This document shows, in pieces, positions 1-7,645 of a stretch of DNA of 36,522 nt; position 1 is the first letter of the stretch, and every line of letters begins with the position of its first letter. This DNA comes from Caldilineaceae bacterium. GTDB taxonomy: Bacteria > Chloroflexota > Anaerolineae > Caldilineales > Caldilineaceae. A program made the translations under genes and the position numbers. The stretch spans positions 1-36,522 of the forward strand of contig JACFMY010000001.1 of NCBI GenBank assembly GCA_019455155.1, given 5' to 3'. The notes beneath the pieces were generated by a model. It saw only the letters and a list, made by a program, of their open reading frames with translations. It had not been told where the DNA came from and searched no databases.

Positions 1-345
1 TCCCTGCACATCCGACCACAATATGTAGCCCCCGAAACCTGCGCTGCGATCATACTCAAACATCGCCTGGATTTCGTCTTTCCCTGTTGCAACCAGCCTT
101 CCCTCAGGGCCGAGGTCAGGGAAGTTCTTGCCTGGGTCTATCCACGTCCACACGACATCGTCGGTCTGCAGCGCGAGCATCTTGTCTATATCGTAGGTCT
201 CATAGGCTGCAAAGAACTGATCAAGCACTGACATGGCGGCTGCCTGCTCCTGTTGCGCAACCGGCGCCGCCATAACCGGTTGGCACGCGCTGAGGACCAG
301 CGCCGCCAGCAGTAATATGATGCACGATCGATGCCTGGTGAGCAT
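1..345 (-). CDS. Partial SnoaL/NTF2-like lipoprotein (runs off left edge)
   Basis: Reading the minus strand from the ATG at 345-343 gives an open frame of 115 codons that reaches base 1 without a stop, so the 3' end lies outside the window. A purine-rich GGAAGG lies about 8 nt upstream. The N-terminus is a lipoprotein signal: basic MLTRHR, a hydrophobic stretch, then the lipobox LSAC with Cys21, followed by QPV. The mature part contains 'VLDQFFAAYETYDIDKMLAL' and 'DDVVWTWIDPG', which resemble the start of SnoaL-like (NTF2 fold) domains, where a small cone-shaped barrel binds a ligand or catalyses. The family is inferred from these motifs only; the substrate is unknown. It would be anchored on the outer face of the membrane. 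Confidence 0.72.
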   Translation of the reverse strand, partial: MLTRHRSCIILLLAALVLSACQPVMAAPVAQQEQAAAMSVLDQFFAAYETYDIDKMLALQTDDVVWTWIDPGKNFPDLGPEGRLVATGKDEIQAMFEYDRSAGFGGYILWSDVQG

Positions 346-773
346 GGTCGCCTTCCTTTCAGCCGTCTTCGGCCAGCATGACAATCAGCAACGAGCAGCA
401 AAGCGTCGATTCCGGGTCGGAACCGACGCATTGCCTGGCTCGAACCTGTTTGTCATGGTACACCCCTGGCGTCGCAAGAACGTCGCACTAGTGTCTGGAA
501 TACCACCCGGAGTCTGGTCTGTTTCTTGGGGAATTTCAAGTTGGGGGTGGGTGGGGTCAACAAGCCCGACAACTGTTTTCCCGCTAATCGGCGCAACGCT
601 TGGATTGTAGGCAATGGACAGGGCGCCACCAGGAGCTGCCGCCAGCGCTCTCGACATCAATCGCAGTTACCTGATGGATCAGCTGGAGCGACGATATAGC
701 CCTTTGTATTTGTCGTCTCCATGGTCGCCTCCTCCGGTGGTGATCATACCACCGATAGAGGCCGACTCAGTGT
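346..773. other. Intergenic stretch without recognisable gene
   Basis: Short frames exist on both strands, but none has a recognisable motif or convincing ribosome-binding site. The part next to 345 should carry the promoter of the minus-strand lipoprotein gene. A small inverted repeat (CGGTGGT at 735-741 pairing with ACCACCG at 748-754) lies near the CRISPR-like repeats. Nothing else is supported. Confidence 0.5.
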
Positions 774-944
774 AAGTTGACAAATACACGGGGATTCGTC
801 CCTCTCTGACTTGTTAATTCTTTTCTATTTGGGAATGGGTGGCGGATAGGTTTCAGACCCCTGGCGGGGATTCGTCCCTCTCTGACAGGTTCTTAATTGC
901 CCTGCTTATCGTCAGTGCAATGTTCGTTTCAGACCCCTGGCGGG
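774..944. CRISPR. CRISPR-like array remnant: three repeats, two spacers
   Basis: A 37-nt unit is complete at 850-886, starting GTTTCAGACCCC and ending GTCCCTCTCTGAC. Its last 21 nt recur exactly at 790-810. Its first 19 nt recur exactly at 926-944. Both recurrences are offset by exactly 76 nt, giving two 39-nt intervening sequences (811-849 and 887-925) that differ from each other. The unit contains a CCCC/GGGG inverted repeat and has the GTTTC...GAC ends common in CRISPR repeats. Copy 1 has lost its 5' half. Copy 3 stops where the mobile element begins. No cas gene is in the window, so this looks like an orphan fragment. A non-CRISPR short tandem repeat remains possible with only one intact copy. 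Confidence 0.6.
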
Positions 945-1145
945 AGCTTTGGACAAAACATAAGATTCGGGCCACTACATGGCACACGTTCCGCGCGGCG
1001 ACGCTCTCAGAAGTTGTCCGACTGGCACCCATCTTATGTTTTGTGCCAGTGCGCGGCCCGCTGCAGGTCACGCCTGTACGCCACAAACCTGTACCTGGAT
1101 GCCACTACGCCACGCAAATGATGGCCTCCTGCTGGTAAGATTTCA

Positions 1146-2737
1146 GTGAGCAAACCAATCCCCCGCCAGCGAGGAGACCTTCATGCTTCATTTTACTCCA
1201 CTCTCTCACTGGTTGGACACGCTGCGCACACGCATCTCCCAGGCGTCGCCAGCGACGGTGCCGCTTGACCGCCCAGCTGCCCCTTTCCCAACTGCCTCGC
1301 CCCGTGCAGGAGTGCCCCGTCGCCAGGAAATATCTCGCCCTCCTCGGCGACCTCAACTGGACCCACTTCCCCGAACGCCCAACCCAGCGCCCCTGGCCCG
1401 GCCCCACACCCGCGCCCAGAGCACCTTTTGCCGCCGCCTTTCTCGTCAAGCTGGAAGAACAGATCCCCACCTTCGGCAAACTCCGCTCCTTCCTCGTCAA
1501 TCACCCCGCCCTGGTCTGGGTGCTGGGTTTCCCCCTCACCCCCGCCAACCGGTCGCCCTGGGGCTTCGATGTGGCGCGCGCCGTGCCCAGCCGCAAGCAG
1601 CTCTGCCGCGTCCTGCGCGACCTCGACAACGCGGCCCTTCAGTTCCTCCTCACCGCTTCCGTCACCTGCATTGCCACCGTCCTGCCGCCAGACCTCACCT
1701 GGGGCGACACCATCGCCCTCGACACCCAGCACATCCTCGCCTGGGTCAAAGAAAACAACCCCAAGACCTTCATCGCCGATCGCTTTGACAAGCAGCGCCC
1801 TCCCAAAGGCGACCCCGACTGCCGCCTGGGCCGCAAGCGCAGAGAGAACTGTGCACCCGCCGCCCTCGCCGACGACGCGCCTGTCTCGCCCACTCCTCAC
1901 TCCCAGGGCACGCCCGCCAGCCACACCTTGCCCAAGCTCCACAAGGGTGAGTTCTACTGGGGCTACGCCTCCGGCATCGTCGTCACCAAGCTCGACTCCC
2001 TCGCCGAAGTCGTCCTCGCCGAACTCACCCAGCCCTTTGACCAGAGCGACCAGAGCTTCTTCCTGCCCCTCATGCAGCGCACCCAAGCCAACCTCGGCCG
2101 CAGGCCACGCTTTGGCGCGCTCGACAAGGCCAACGACGCCTTCTATGTCTACGAATACTTCCATCGGGCCGGCGGCTTTGCCGCGGTGCCCTGGGCGGAC
2201 CGCGCCACACATCTTAAGTCCTTCTCGCCTGAGGGTCTGCCCCTCTGCCACGCCGGTCTTCCCATGCCCCTCAAGTCCACCTTCTGGCAGCAGTACCACT
2301 GTCTGGTCCCGCATGAGGTCGGCCGCTACACCTGCCCTGCCGCTCACAATGGCGCCGTCGCCTGTCCCATCCACCACCCGAACGCAGCCAAACCGGGCGG
2401 CTGCATCACCTCGCTTCCCACCAGCCCCGGCACCCGCGTGCGCCACGAGCTCGACCGCAAGAGCGAGGCCTTTACACGCCTCTACAACTAGCGCTCCGCC
2501 TGCGAACGCATCAACAGCCAGGCGCGCGAACTGGGCATCGAGCGTCCTCACCTGCGCAATGGCCGCTCCATTGCCAACCTTGACACGCTCATCTATGTCC
2601 TCATCAACCTGCGCGCCTTGCACCGCATCCGCGCGCGCCTGCCCTACCGGGAGGCGACCCGCGGGCTGAACCTCTGACCAGCTGCCGGGCGGCGCCGGCT
2701 CACCTTTGCGATTCCGGGCGGGGATTGGTTTGCTCAC
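1146..2737 (+). mobile_element. IS4-like insertion sequence, inactive, about 1.6 kb
   Basis: GTGAGCAAACCAATCCCC at the left end (inverted repeat 1146-1167) is matched on the opposite strand at 2717-2737. The arms are identical except that the right one has one G fewer in a G run. They enclose a single transposase gene on the plus strand, beginning 16 nt inside the left repeat and ending 39 nt before the right one. No clear target-site duplication is visible. The transposase is disrupted twice, so this copy cannot move by itself. Confidence 0.72.
1183..2677 (+). pseudogene. IS4-superfamily DDE transposase, frameshifted and with an internal stop
   Basis: The N-terminus (MLHFTPLSHWLDTLRTRISQ) reads from the ATG at 1183. 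The frame must then shift near 1250-1265 to enter the long frame that runs to 2491. That frame carries the first two acidic catalytic positions, 'IALDTQHILAW' and 'FGALDKANDAFYVY'. An in-frame TAG at 2489-2491 interrupts it, but translation beyond the TAG continues with 'RSACERINSQARELG' and '...LINLRALHRIRARLPY' to the TGA at 2675-2677. The stop falls inside the IS4 Y-x2-R-x3-E motif, between Tyr and Arg, so the catalytic Glu lies only in the read-through part. The very long minus-strand frame over the same bases is a GC-skew shadow. Confidence 0.82.
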
Positions 2738-3013
2738 CCTGCCGGTCTTGGATCGCCGCCCGGCGGCTGCTTCCCAACCGACCCTTGCTCCCTTCGGAAG
2801 GTCGCTGTGCCTTCCGCCAGGTCGCCGCGCCCAACAACCGGCCGGGGGTACCTCACTTCCTGTCGCATGGCCGCCTTCCAGCGGTGGTGCCAGCTTACCG
2901 TCCGCTCCACCTCGCCCAACTAGCTGCTCGCCTGGCCGTTGCGACCGGCAAACCGGCTCTGCCTCCGGTGAAACATTTCGTGCCACCGCTCACCGACATC
3001 TTATGTTATGTCC

Positions 3014-3376
3014 TGCCCTCCCTACGATACGTCATCGCTCTTTGGTTCGGGCAACTGCTATACGACCGTCGGCGATCTCTATCGTTGGAACGAAGGGTTG
3101 CACACCGGCAAACTGTTGAACGCCGGCGAACTGGCAAAGATGCTTACCTCGCACGCGGTTACCGTGTACAACGAGGGGTCTGGCTACGGGATCGTCCTGC
3201 GCGAATTCAACGGTCGCAGGCTCGCATCCAATGCCGGTGGACCAGATGACTACTCATCGATCAGCTATCGATTTCTCGATGACAATGTCACCTTTGTGGC
3301 AATCGGCAACCAGTGGATGGAGTATATCTTTGACATTGCCAATCAGGTCAGTACGATTTTCTTTGGGGACGAGTAA
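3014..3376 (+). pseudogene. 3' stump of a beta-lactamase-fold gene
   Basis: Immediately after the right end of the outer element the frame reads 'PYDTSSLFGSG', 'DLYRWNEGLHTGKLLNAGEL', 'GSGYGIVLREFNGR' and 'YRFLDDNVTFVAIGNQ', ending with TAA at 3374-3376. This matches the last ~115 residues of the intact lipoprotein encoded at 7646-9757 ('PFDVSSLYASG', 'DLYRWNEALYNGELLNETEL', 'GSGYGIVVGKYFGR'). It is the C-terminal part of a serine beta-lactamase/esterase-like domain (PF00144 type). The 5' part, including signal peptide and nucleophile region, is absent. At the position of the usual His-x-Gly motif it has SNAGG, so this copy too was atypical. An ATG at 3008 lies inside the inverted repeat and is unlikely to be a genuine start. 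Confidence 0.8.
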
Positions 3377-3517
3377 GCGTCAAGTGGAGATCAACGTTCA
3401 TGACGTGGGCGGTTGAACTGCAAGTTGTTGGCAATCAATCAAACGCTGGTTCGCATCAGTGTGAGCGGCTGATCCCCTGCAGCCGCTCACGCAATAGCTT
3501 TGGCAATGGCGAGAACG

Positions 3518-3724
3518 ATGCCGGGAGAACCACCGTACCCACGCACACATCTGTTCACAGTCCGCCTTTGGATTGAGCCAACCCGTTACAGTCGTGGCGA
3601 GGTGCGTATGTGCGTGGTCCATGTACTGAGCGGCGAAACGCGCTATTTTCGCGCGTGGCAGGATGCGAAAGCCTTCATGCTGGCGAAACTGATGAGCCGC
3701 GACGAGACCGGTAAAGAAGGGTAA
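3518..3724 (+). CDS. Small conserved protein, PYPRTHLF family (copy 1)
   Basis: This 68-aa frame is supported by a paralogue 3.8 kb downstream at 7349-7570. Both share 'PYPRTHLFT-RLW-EP', 'GEVR', 'VTH/VVH-LLSGETRY' and 'AFML', and diverge at both ends. The ATG at 3518 is chosen because it aligns with the start of the paralogue (MPGEPPYPRTH against MPSQEPYPRTH). An ATG at 3506 and a TTG at 3500 are in frame too. The ribosome-binding site is weak. The protein is soluble-looking, with no signal peptide, cysteine pair or membrane segment. It probably forms a small beta-rich domain, given the alternating hydrophobic pattern. I do not recognise a function. It follows the beta-lactamase-like stump and precedes the SARP regulator on the same strand. 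Confidence 0.7.
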   Translation: MPGEPPYPRTHLFTVRLWIEPTRYSRGEVRMCVVHVLSGETRYFRAWQDAKAFMLAKLMSRDETGKEG

Positions 3725-3896
3725 GCACTGCTGGTGTTGGTCGACAACAACAGTCACGGCACCGCTGCGCGATAAGTGGCCCCCGTCGACCGCGCGCAAA
3801 TGGCCGGATTGCGCGCTATGGACAAGTCCTCAAAAATCCGTACAATGGGGCATCGCTCCGCCTTGTGCGCCAGCCTGGTGCTGACGCGTCAACGGT

Positions 3897-6800
3897 ATGC
3901 CAGTGGTGCCAACCATGCCCACGTTGTATGTCCAGCTCCTTGGGGATTTTGGCCTGACCTACGATGACGATCGCGGCGTCACCGTGAACCAGGCGCGACA
4001 GCAGGCGCTGATTGCCTACCTGCTGCTGCATCGCGGCACACCGCAGTCGCGGCAGCGCGTCGCCTTCCTCTTCTGGCCCGATACATCCGAAGCACAGGCA
4101 CAGACCAATCTGCGCCAATTACTGCATCACCTGCGTCGCGCCTGGCCTGCTTGCGCCGACTATATCTATGTCGAACCGCGCACGATCGCCTGGCAAATGG
4201 GTGCCCCGTGCAATGTCGATCTCGTGGCGTTCACGCAGGCCGCGGCCGAAGCATCCGCCGCGGTGCGACAGGGCCGTACTGATGTGGCGCGGACCGCCTG
4301 CGCGCAGGCAGTAGACCTCTACCGTGGCGAGCTATTGCCTGCGTCCTACGACGAGTGGCTCCTGGCCGAACGCGAGCGGCTGCGCCAGACCTATCTCGAC
4401 ATCCTGGAGCACCTCGTCATTCTCTGTGAAAATGAACGCGATTATCCAGCAGCCATCCACTATGCTCAACGCTTCCTGCGCGCTGACCCGCTGCACGAGA
4501 CGACCTATCGGCGGCTGATGCGCCTCTACGCGCTCAATGGCGATCGCGCCAGCGCTCTGCGCACCTACCACCTCTGCGCGACGACGCTCGAGCGCGAGTT
4601 GGGCGTCGTGCCCAGTCGGGATACGCAGGAAGCGCATGCGCGCCTGCTCAACATGGCAACGCCACCGGTCCTGCGCGACCAGCCGATGCAGTCATCCTCC
4701 TCCAGCGTACGGCTGGTCGGGCGCGGGGCCGAGTGGGTGCACCTGCGCGGTGCGTGGGAAAAAGCGAGGCAAGGACACCCGCACCTCGTCTGCATCGTGG
4801 GCGAGGCCGGCATAGGCAAATCGCGGCTGGCCGAGGAACTGCTCGACTGGGTGCGCCGGCAGGGCTTTGTCCATGCCCGTGCCCGCGTCTACGATTCGGC
4901 GCGCACGCTTGCCTATGCCCCGGTGACCGAATGGCTGCGCGCCGGCTCATTTCAACCGGCGATCCTGCAGCTTCCCGTCGTCTGGCTTGGCGAGGTGACA
5001 CGGCTATTGCCCGAACTGCTTGTAGATCGACCCGATCTGCCACGCCCGGAGCCCTTGACCGAGCGCTGGCAGTTGCAACGCTTCTATGAAGCGCTGGCGC
5101 GCGCGGTGATGGCTGCGGGCCAGCCCCTGCTGTTCTTACTCGACGACATTCAATGGTGCGATCTGGAGACGCTGGAATGGCTTGGCTATCTGCTCCATTA
5201 CGACCGTACAGCCCGTTTGCTGGTGGTCGCTACCCTGCGACCTGAGGAGGTTGACGACCGCCATCCGCTGGCATCCTTTCTGCTCAACCTGGGCACCGAG
5301 GAACTGGTGACCGAGATTCCCCTGGAGCGTCTGGCTGCCGCCGAGACGGCCATGCTGGCGGCGCTGGTAGCCGAAAGCACGTTTGATCCCGCTGCCGCCG
5401 AGCGGCTCTTTGCGGAAACGGAGGGCAACCCGCTCTTTATCATCGAAACCGTGCGCAGTCTTGCGAGCAAGCCGCCCGGTGATGCGGCGGTGGCGACCCG
5501 GCTAGAGTCCTTGCCGGCCCGGTTGCAGGTCGTTATCCAGCGCCGTCTTGCACAACTGACGCCAGTTGCCCGCGAGGTAGCCGATCTCGCCGCCGTCGCG
5601 GGCCGTTCATTTACCTACGAACTGCTTGCCCGCTCCGGCGTGCTCGGCGAGGACACACTGGTGGCGGCGCTGGATGAACTTTGGCGGCGGCGCCTGGTGC
5701 GCGTGCAGAATGCCGACGACTACGATTTCAGCCACGGCCGGATTCGCGAGGTGGCCTATGCTCAGGTCAGCCCCACGCGCCGCCGGCTGCTGCATCGACG
5801 CATTGCCCACGCGCTGGAACAACTCCACCCTGATGATCTGGACACCATCGCAGGCGAGCTTGCCGCGCACTGCGAGCAAGCTGGTCTGCGGCAACAGGCC
5901 GCCCACTACTACACACGCGCCGCAGAAAGCGCACATCGGCTGCTCGCGTATCCGGAGATGGAGGCTTTCCTGCAAAAGCGGCTCGATCTGCTGGATTCAT
6001 TGCCGGCGACGCCCGAGAATCTGGCCCAGCAACTGGACACATTGTCGCGCCTGGGTGGCGCGCTCCTGATTGTGAAAGGGCTGACCGCGCCAGAAGTCGA
6101 GGCAACGCTGCGCAGAGCGCGCACAATGTGTGACCTGGTTGAGGATGCCGATAAACGCTTCGAGGTGCTGCATGCGTTGCGCTTCTACTGGGGGCAGCGC
6201 TGTCAATGGGATGAAGCCGCGCGGTTGAACGAAGAACTGCTGGCGCTGGGCTATCGCTCAGAGGAACCCGTACATCTGCAAGCCGCGCTGCGTCTGACCG
6301 GAGCGCTCTCATTTCACCAGGGCAGATTTCAGGAGGCCCATCACTACTTCGAGCAGGCAACCTCTCTCTTTGAGGTCAATCAGCCGCGCAGCCGCGGCCA
6401 GGACTTCGAACAGGACCAGGGCATCGCCAACCTACGTCGCCTCGCACCAGTGCTCTGGCTGCTTGGCTCTCCCGACCAGGCACGCGCGCGTATGCAGGAA
6501 TTGCTCGAACGGACGCGCTCCATCGCCCGCCCGTTCGACATGCTGATGTCGCTCGACTTTGCGTTTGATCTTGCGCATTACCTACGCGACCCGCACCTGG
6601 CGCAAGCGCACGCGGCCGAATACAGCGCATTGGTAGCTGAACATCCCTATCCGCACTGTGTGGCCGTGGACCTGACTTTTCGCGGCTGGGTGCTGGCCGA
6701 ACAAGGCGCGGCGGACGCAGGCATTGCCCTCATTCAGCGTGGCATCGACCAACTCCGTGCGCTGGACACTTTGCTCTACTCATCGCAAGGACTCGCCCTG

Positions 6801-7190
6801 CTCGTCGAAGCGTATGCCAGGGCCGGGCACTTCGCACAGGGCATTGCCCTTGTCGACGAAGCGTTGGCATTTGTCACTCAAATCGGTGAAAGTTACTGGA
6901 ATGCCGAATTCTACCGCACCAAGGGTGACATGCTGTTGGCATCAGGCGCAGATACCGTCGAAATCGAACGCTGCTACCAGGCCGCGATCGAAACGGCACG
7001 GCGGCAGGGCGCAAAGTCGCTGGAACTGCGTGCTGCTGTGAGCCTGGCGCGTCTGTGGCAGACGCACGGCCAAGCCGCGGAGGCCCGGCAGTTACTGGCA
7101 GGTATCTACAACTGGTTCGACGAAGGCTTCGATACCCCCGATCTCCAGGAGGCCGGCGCGCTGCTGGACGCCCTGCGCCATAGCGCATAG
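3897..7190 (+). CDS. SARP-family transcriptional regulator with AAA ATPase and TPR domains
   Basis: This 1097-aa protein has the layout of large SARP/AfsR-like activators. Residues ~8-95 form the winged-helix DNA-binding domain ('VQLLGDFGLTYDD', 'RVAFLFWPDTSEAQAQTNL'). Residues ~105-255 form the BTAD helical domain ('YRGELLPASYDEWLLAERER', 'LRADPLHETTYRRLMRLYAL'). From ~272 comes a STAND/AAA ATPase with Walker A GEAGIGKS (302-309) and Walker B LLFLLDDIQW (~411-420). The last ~430 residues are helical repeats of TPR type. Such proteins bind promoter repeats and are switched by nucleotide or ligand binding; the target genes here are unknown. The neighbouring lipoprotein and small-protein genes are candidates. 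The start could also be the ATG at 3915, since neither has a clear Shine-Dalgarno. Confidence 0.9.
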   Translation: MPVVPTMPTLYVQLLGDFGLTYDDDRGVTVNQARQQALIAYLLLHRGTPQSRQRVAFLFWPDTSEAQAQTNLRQLLHHLRRAWPACADYIYVEPRTIAWQMGAPCNVDLVAFTQAAAEASAAVRQGRTDVARTACAQAVDLYRGELLPASYDEWLLAERERLRQTYLDILEHLVILCENERDYPAAIHYAQRFLRADPLHETTYRRLMRLYALNGDRASALRTYHLCATTLERELGVVPSRDTQEAHARLLNMATPPVLRDQPMQSSSSSVRLVGRGAEWVHLRGAWEKARQGHPHLVCIVGEAGIGKSRLAEELLDWVRRQGFVHARARVYDSARTLAYAPVTEWLRAGSFQPAILQLPVVWLGEVTRLLPELLVDRPDLPRPEPLTERWQLQRFYEALARAVMAAGQPLLFLLDDIQWCDLETLEWLGYLLHYDRTARLLVVATLRPEEVDDRHPLASFLLNLGTEELVTEIPLERLAAAETAMLAALVAESTFDPAAAERLFAETEGNPLFIIETVRSLASKPPGDAAVATRLESLPARLQVVIQRRLAQLTPVAREVADLAAVAGRSFTYELLARSGVLGEDTLVAALDELWRRRLVRVQNADDYDFSHGRIREVAYAQVSPTRRRLLHRRIAHALEQLHPDDLDTIAGELAAHCEQAGLRQQAAHYYTRAAESAHRLLAYPEMEAFLQKRLDLLDSLPATPENLAQQLDTLSRLGGALLIVKGLTAPEVEATLRRARTMCDLVEDADKRFEVLHALRFYWGQRCQWDEAARLNEELLALGYRSEEPVHLQAALRLTGALSFHQGRFQEAHHYFEQATSLFEVNQPRSRGQDFEQDQGIANLRRLAPVLWLLGSPDQARARMQELLERTRSIARPFDMLMSLDFAFDLAHYLRDPHLAQAHAAEYSALVAEHPYPHCVAVDLTFRGWVLAEQGAADAGIALIQRGIDQLRALDTLLYSSQGLALLVEAYARAGHFAQGIALVDEALAFVTQIGESYWNAEFYRTKGDMLLASGADTVEIERCYQAAIETARRQGAKSLELRAAVSLARLWQTHGQAAEARQLLAGIYNWFDEGFDTPDLQEAGALLDALRHSA

Positions 7191-7348
7191 AACACCTAAC
7201 CTCTACACCTCGTCCCATAGAACGGTTTGAGAACGCCCCATTCTCTATCTTCAACCCATCCAAAGCGACGACTCACGGGTGCATTGCGGCGACAGCGGTC
7301 GATCCCGTGCGATCGTTGTCTGGAGTTGGCCGGTCAAGGATGGGGTCG

Positions 7349-7570
7349 ATGCCGTCACAAGAGCCATATCCACGCACGCATCTGTTTACGCTGCGCTTGT
7401 GGGTCGAGCCGGTTGGCTGTGGTCAAGGTGAGGTACGCGTGCGCGTGACTCATCTGCTCAGCGGGGAGACGCGCTATGTCCGCACATGGTCTGATGTCGC
7501 TGCGTTCATGTTGTCAATCGCCGGCGCAACCGGGACGGATGGCGGCGAGGAAGGAGGTGTTAGCGGCTAG
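7349..7570 (+). CDS. Small conserved protein, PYPRTHLF family (copy 2)
   Basis: This 73-aa paralogue of the protein at 3518-3724 shares the core 'PYPRTHLFTLRLWVEP', 'GEVRVRVTHLLSGETRY' and 'AAFML'. The ATG at 7349 has AAGGA at 7336-7340, eight bases upstream, which decides the start against the longer frame from 7307. The C-terminal tail is glycine- and glutamate-rich. No domain is recognised. It lies between the SARP regulator and the beta-lactamase-fold lipoprotein gene, 75 bp before the latter, on the same strand. The same small protein therefore appears next to a beta-lactamase-fold gene twice in 6 kb, which suggests a functional or at least evolutionary link. Confidence 0.75.
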   Translation: MPSQEPYPRTHLFTLRLWVEPVGCGQGEVRVRVTHLLSGETRYVRTWSDVAAFMLSIAGATGTDGGEEGGVSG

Positions 7571-7645
7571 CTGAATCAGTGCTGCCCATGGATCACAACT
7601 GCTGTGAACGGACTGTTTGATTTGATATGGAAGAGGAGGAAACCC

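Larger units (their letters stand above)
951..3013. mobile_element. Outer element bounded by 16-bp inverted repeats
   Basis: GGACAAAACATAAGAT at 951-966 matches, with one mismatch, the inverse complement of 2998-3013. A third copy of the motif, inverted, lies at 1031-1046. It sits in the loop of a hairpin whose 8-bp arms are ACTGGCAC (1021-1028) and GTGCCAGT (1043-1050). Removing the inner insertion sequence (1146-2737) leaves about 470 bp with no coding frame that I recognise, which would fit a non-autonomous MITE-like element that was later invaded. The left flank is the CRISPR-like repeat and the right flank is the middle of a beta-lactamase-like gene. The flanks therefore do not match, and a deletion or rearrangement must have occurred with or after insertion. 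Confidence 0.5.

Noticed and set aside
1128-1136. Near-repeat CCTGCTGGT before the IS and CCTGCCGGT after it (2738-2746) as a target-site duplication
   Set aside because: The left copy is nine bases away from the inverted repeat while the right copy abuts it, and one base differs. The geometry does not fit a duplication.
2489-2491. Stop-codon recoding, because two transposase genes carry an in-frame TAG (also 10735-10737)
   Set aside because: Several intact genes end in TAG (for example 7190, 27423, 29207, 30468), and both affected genes are otherwise decayed. Ordinary inactivation is simpler.
1193-2986. Very long minus-strand open frame opposite the transposase
   Set aside because: It is antisense to a well-recognised transposase, is Gly/Val/Glu-rich without motifs, and arises from GC-rich codon positions. 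It is a shadow frame.
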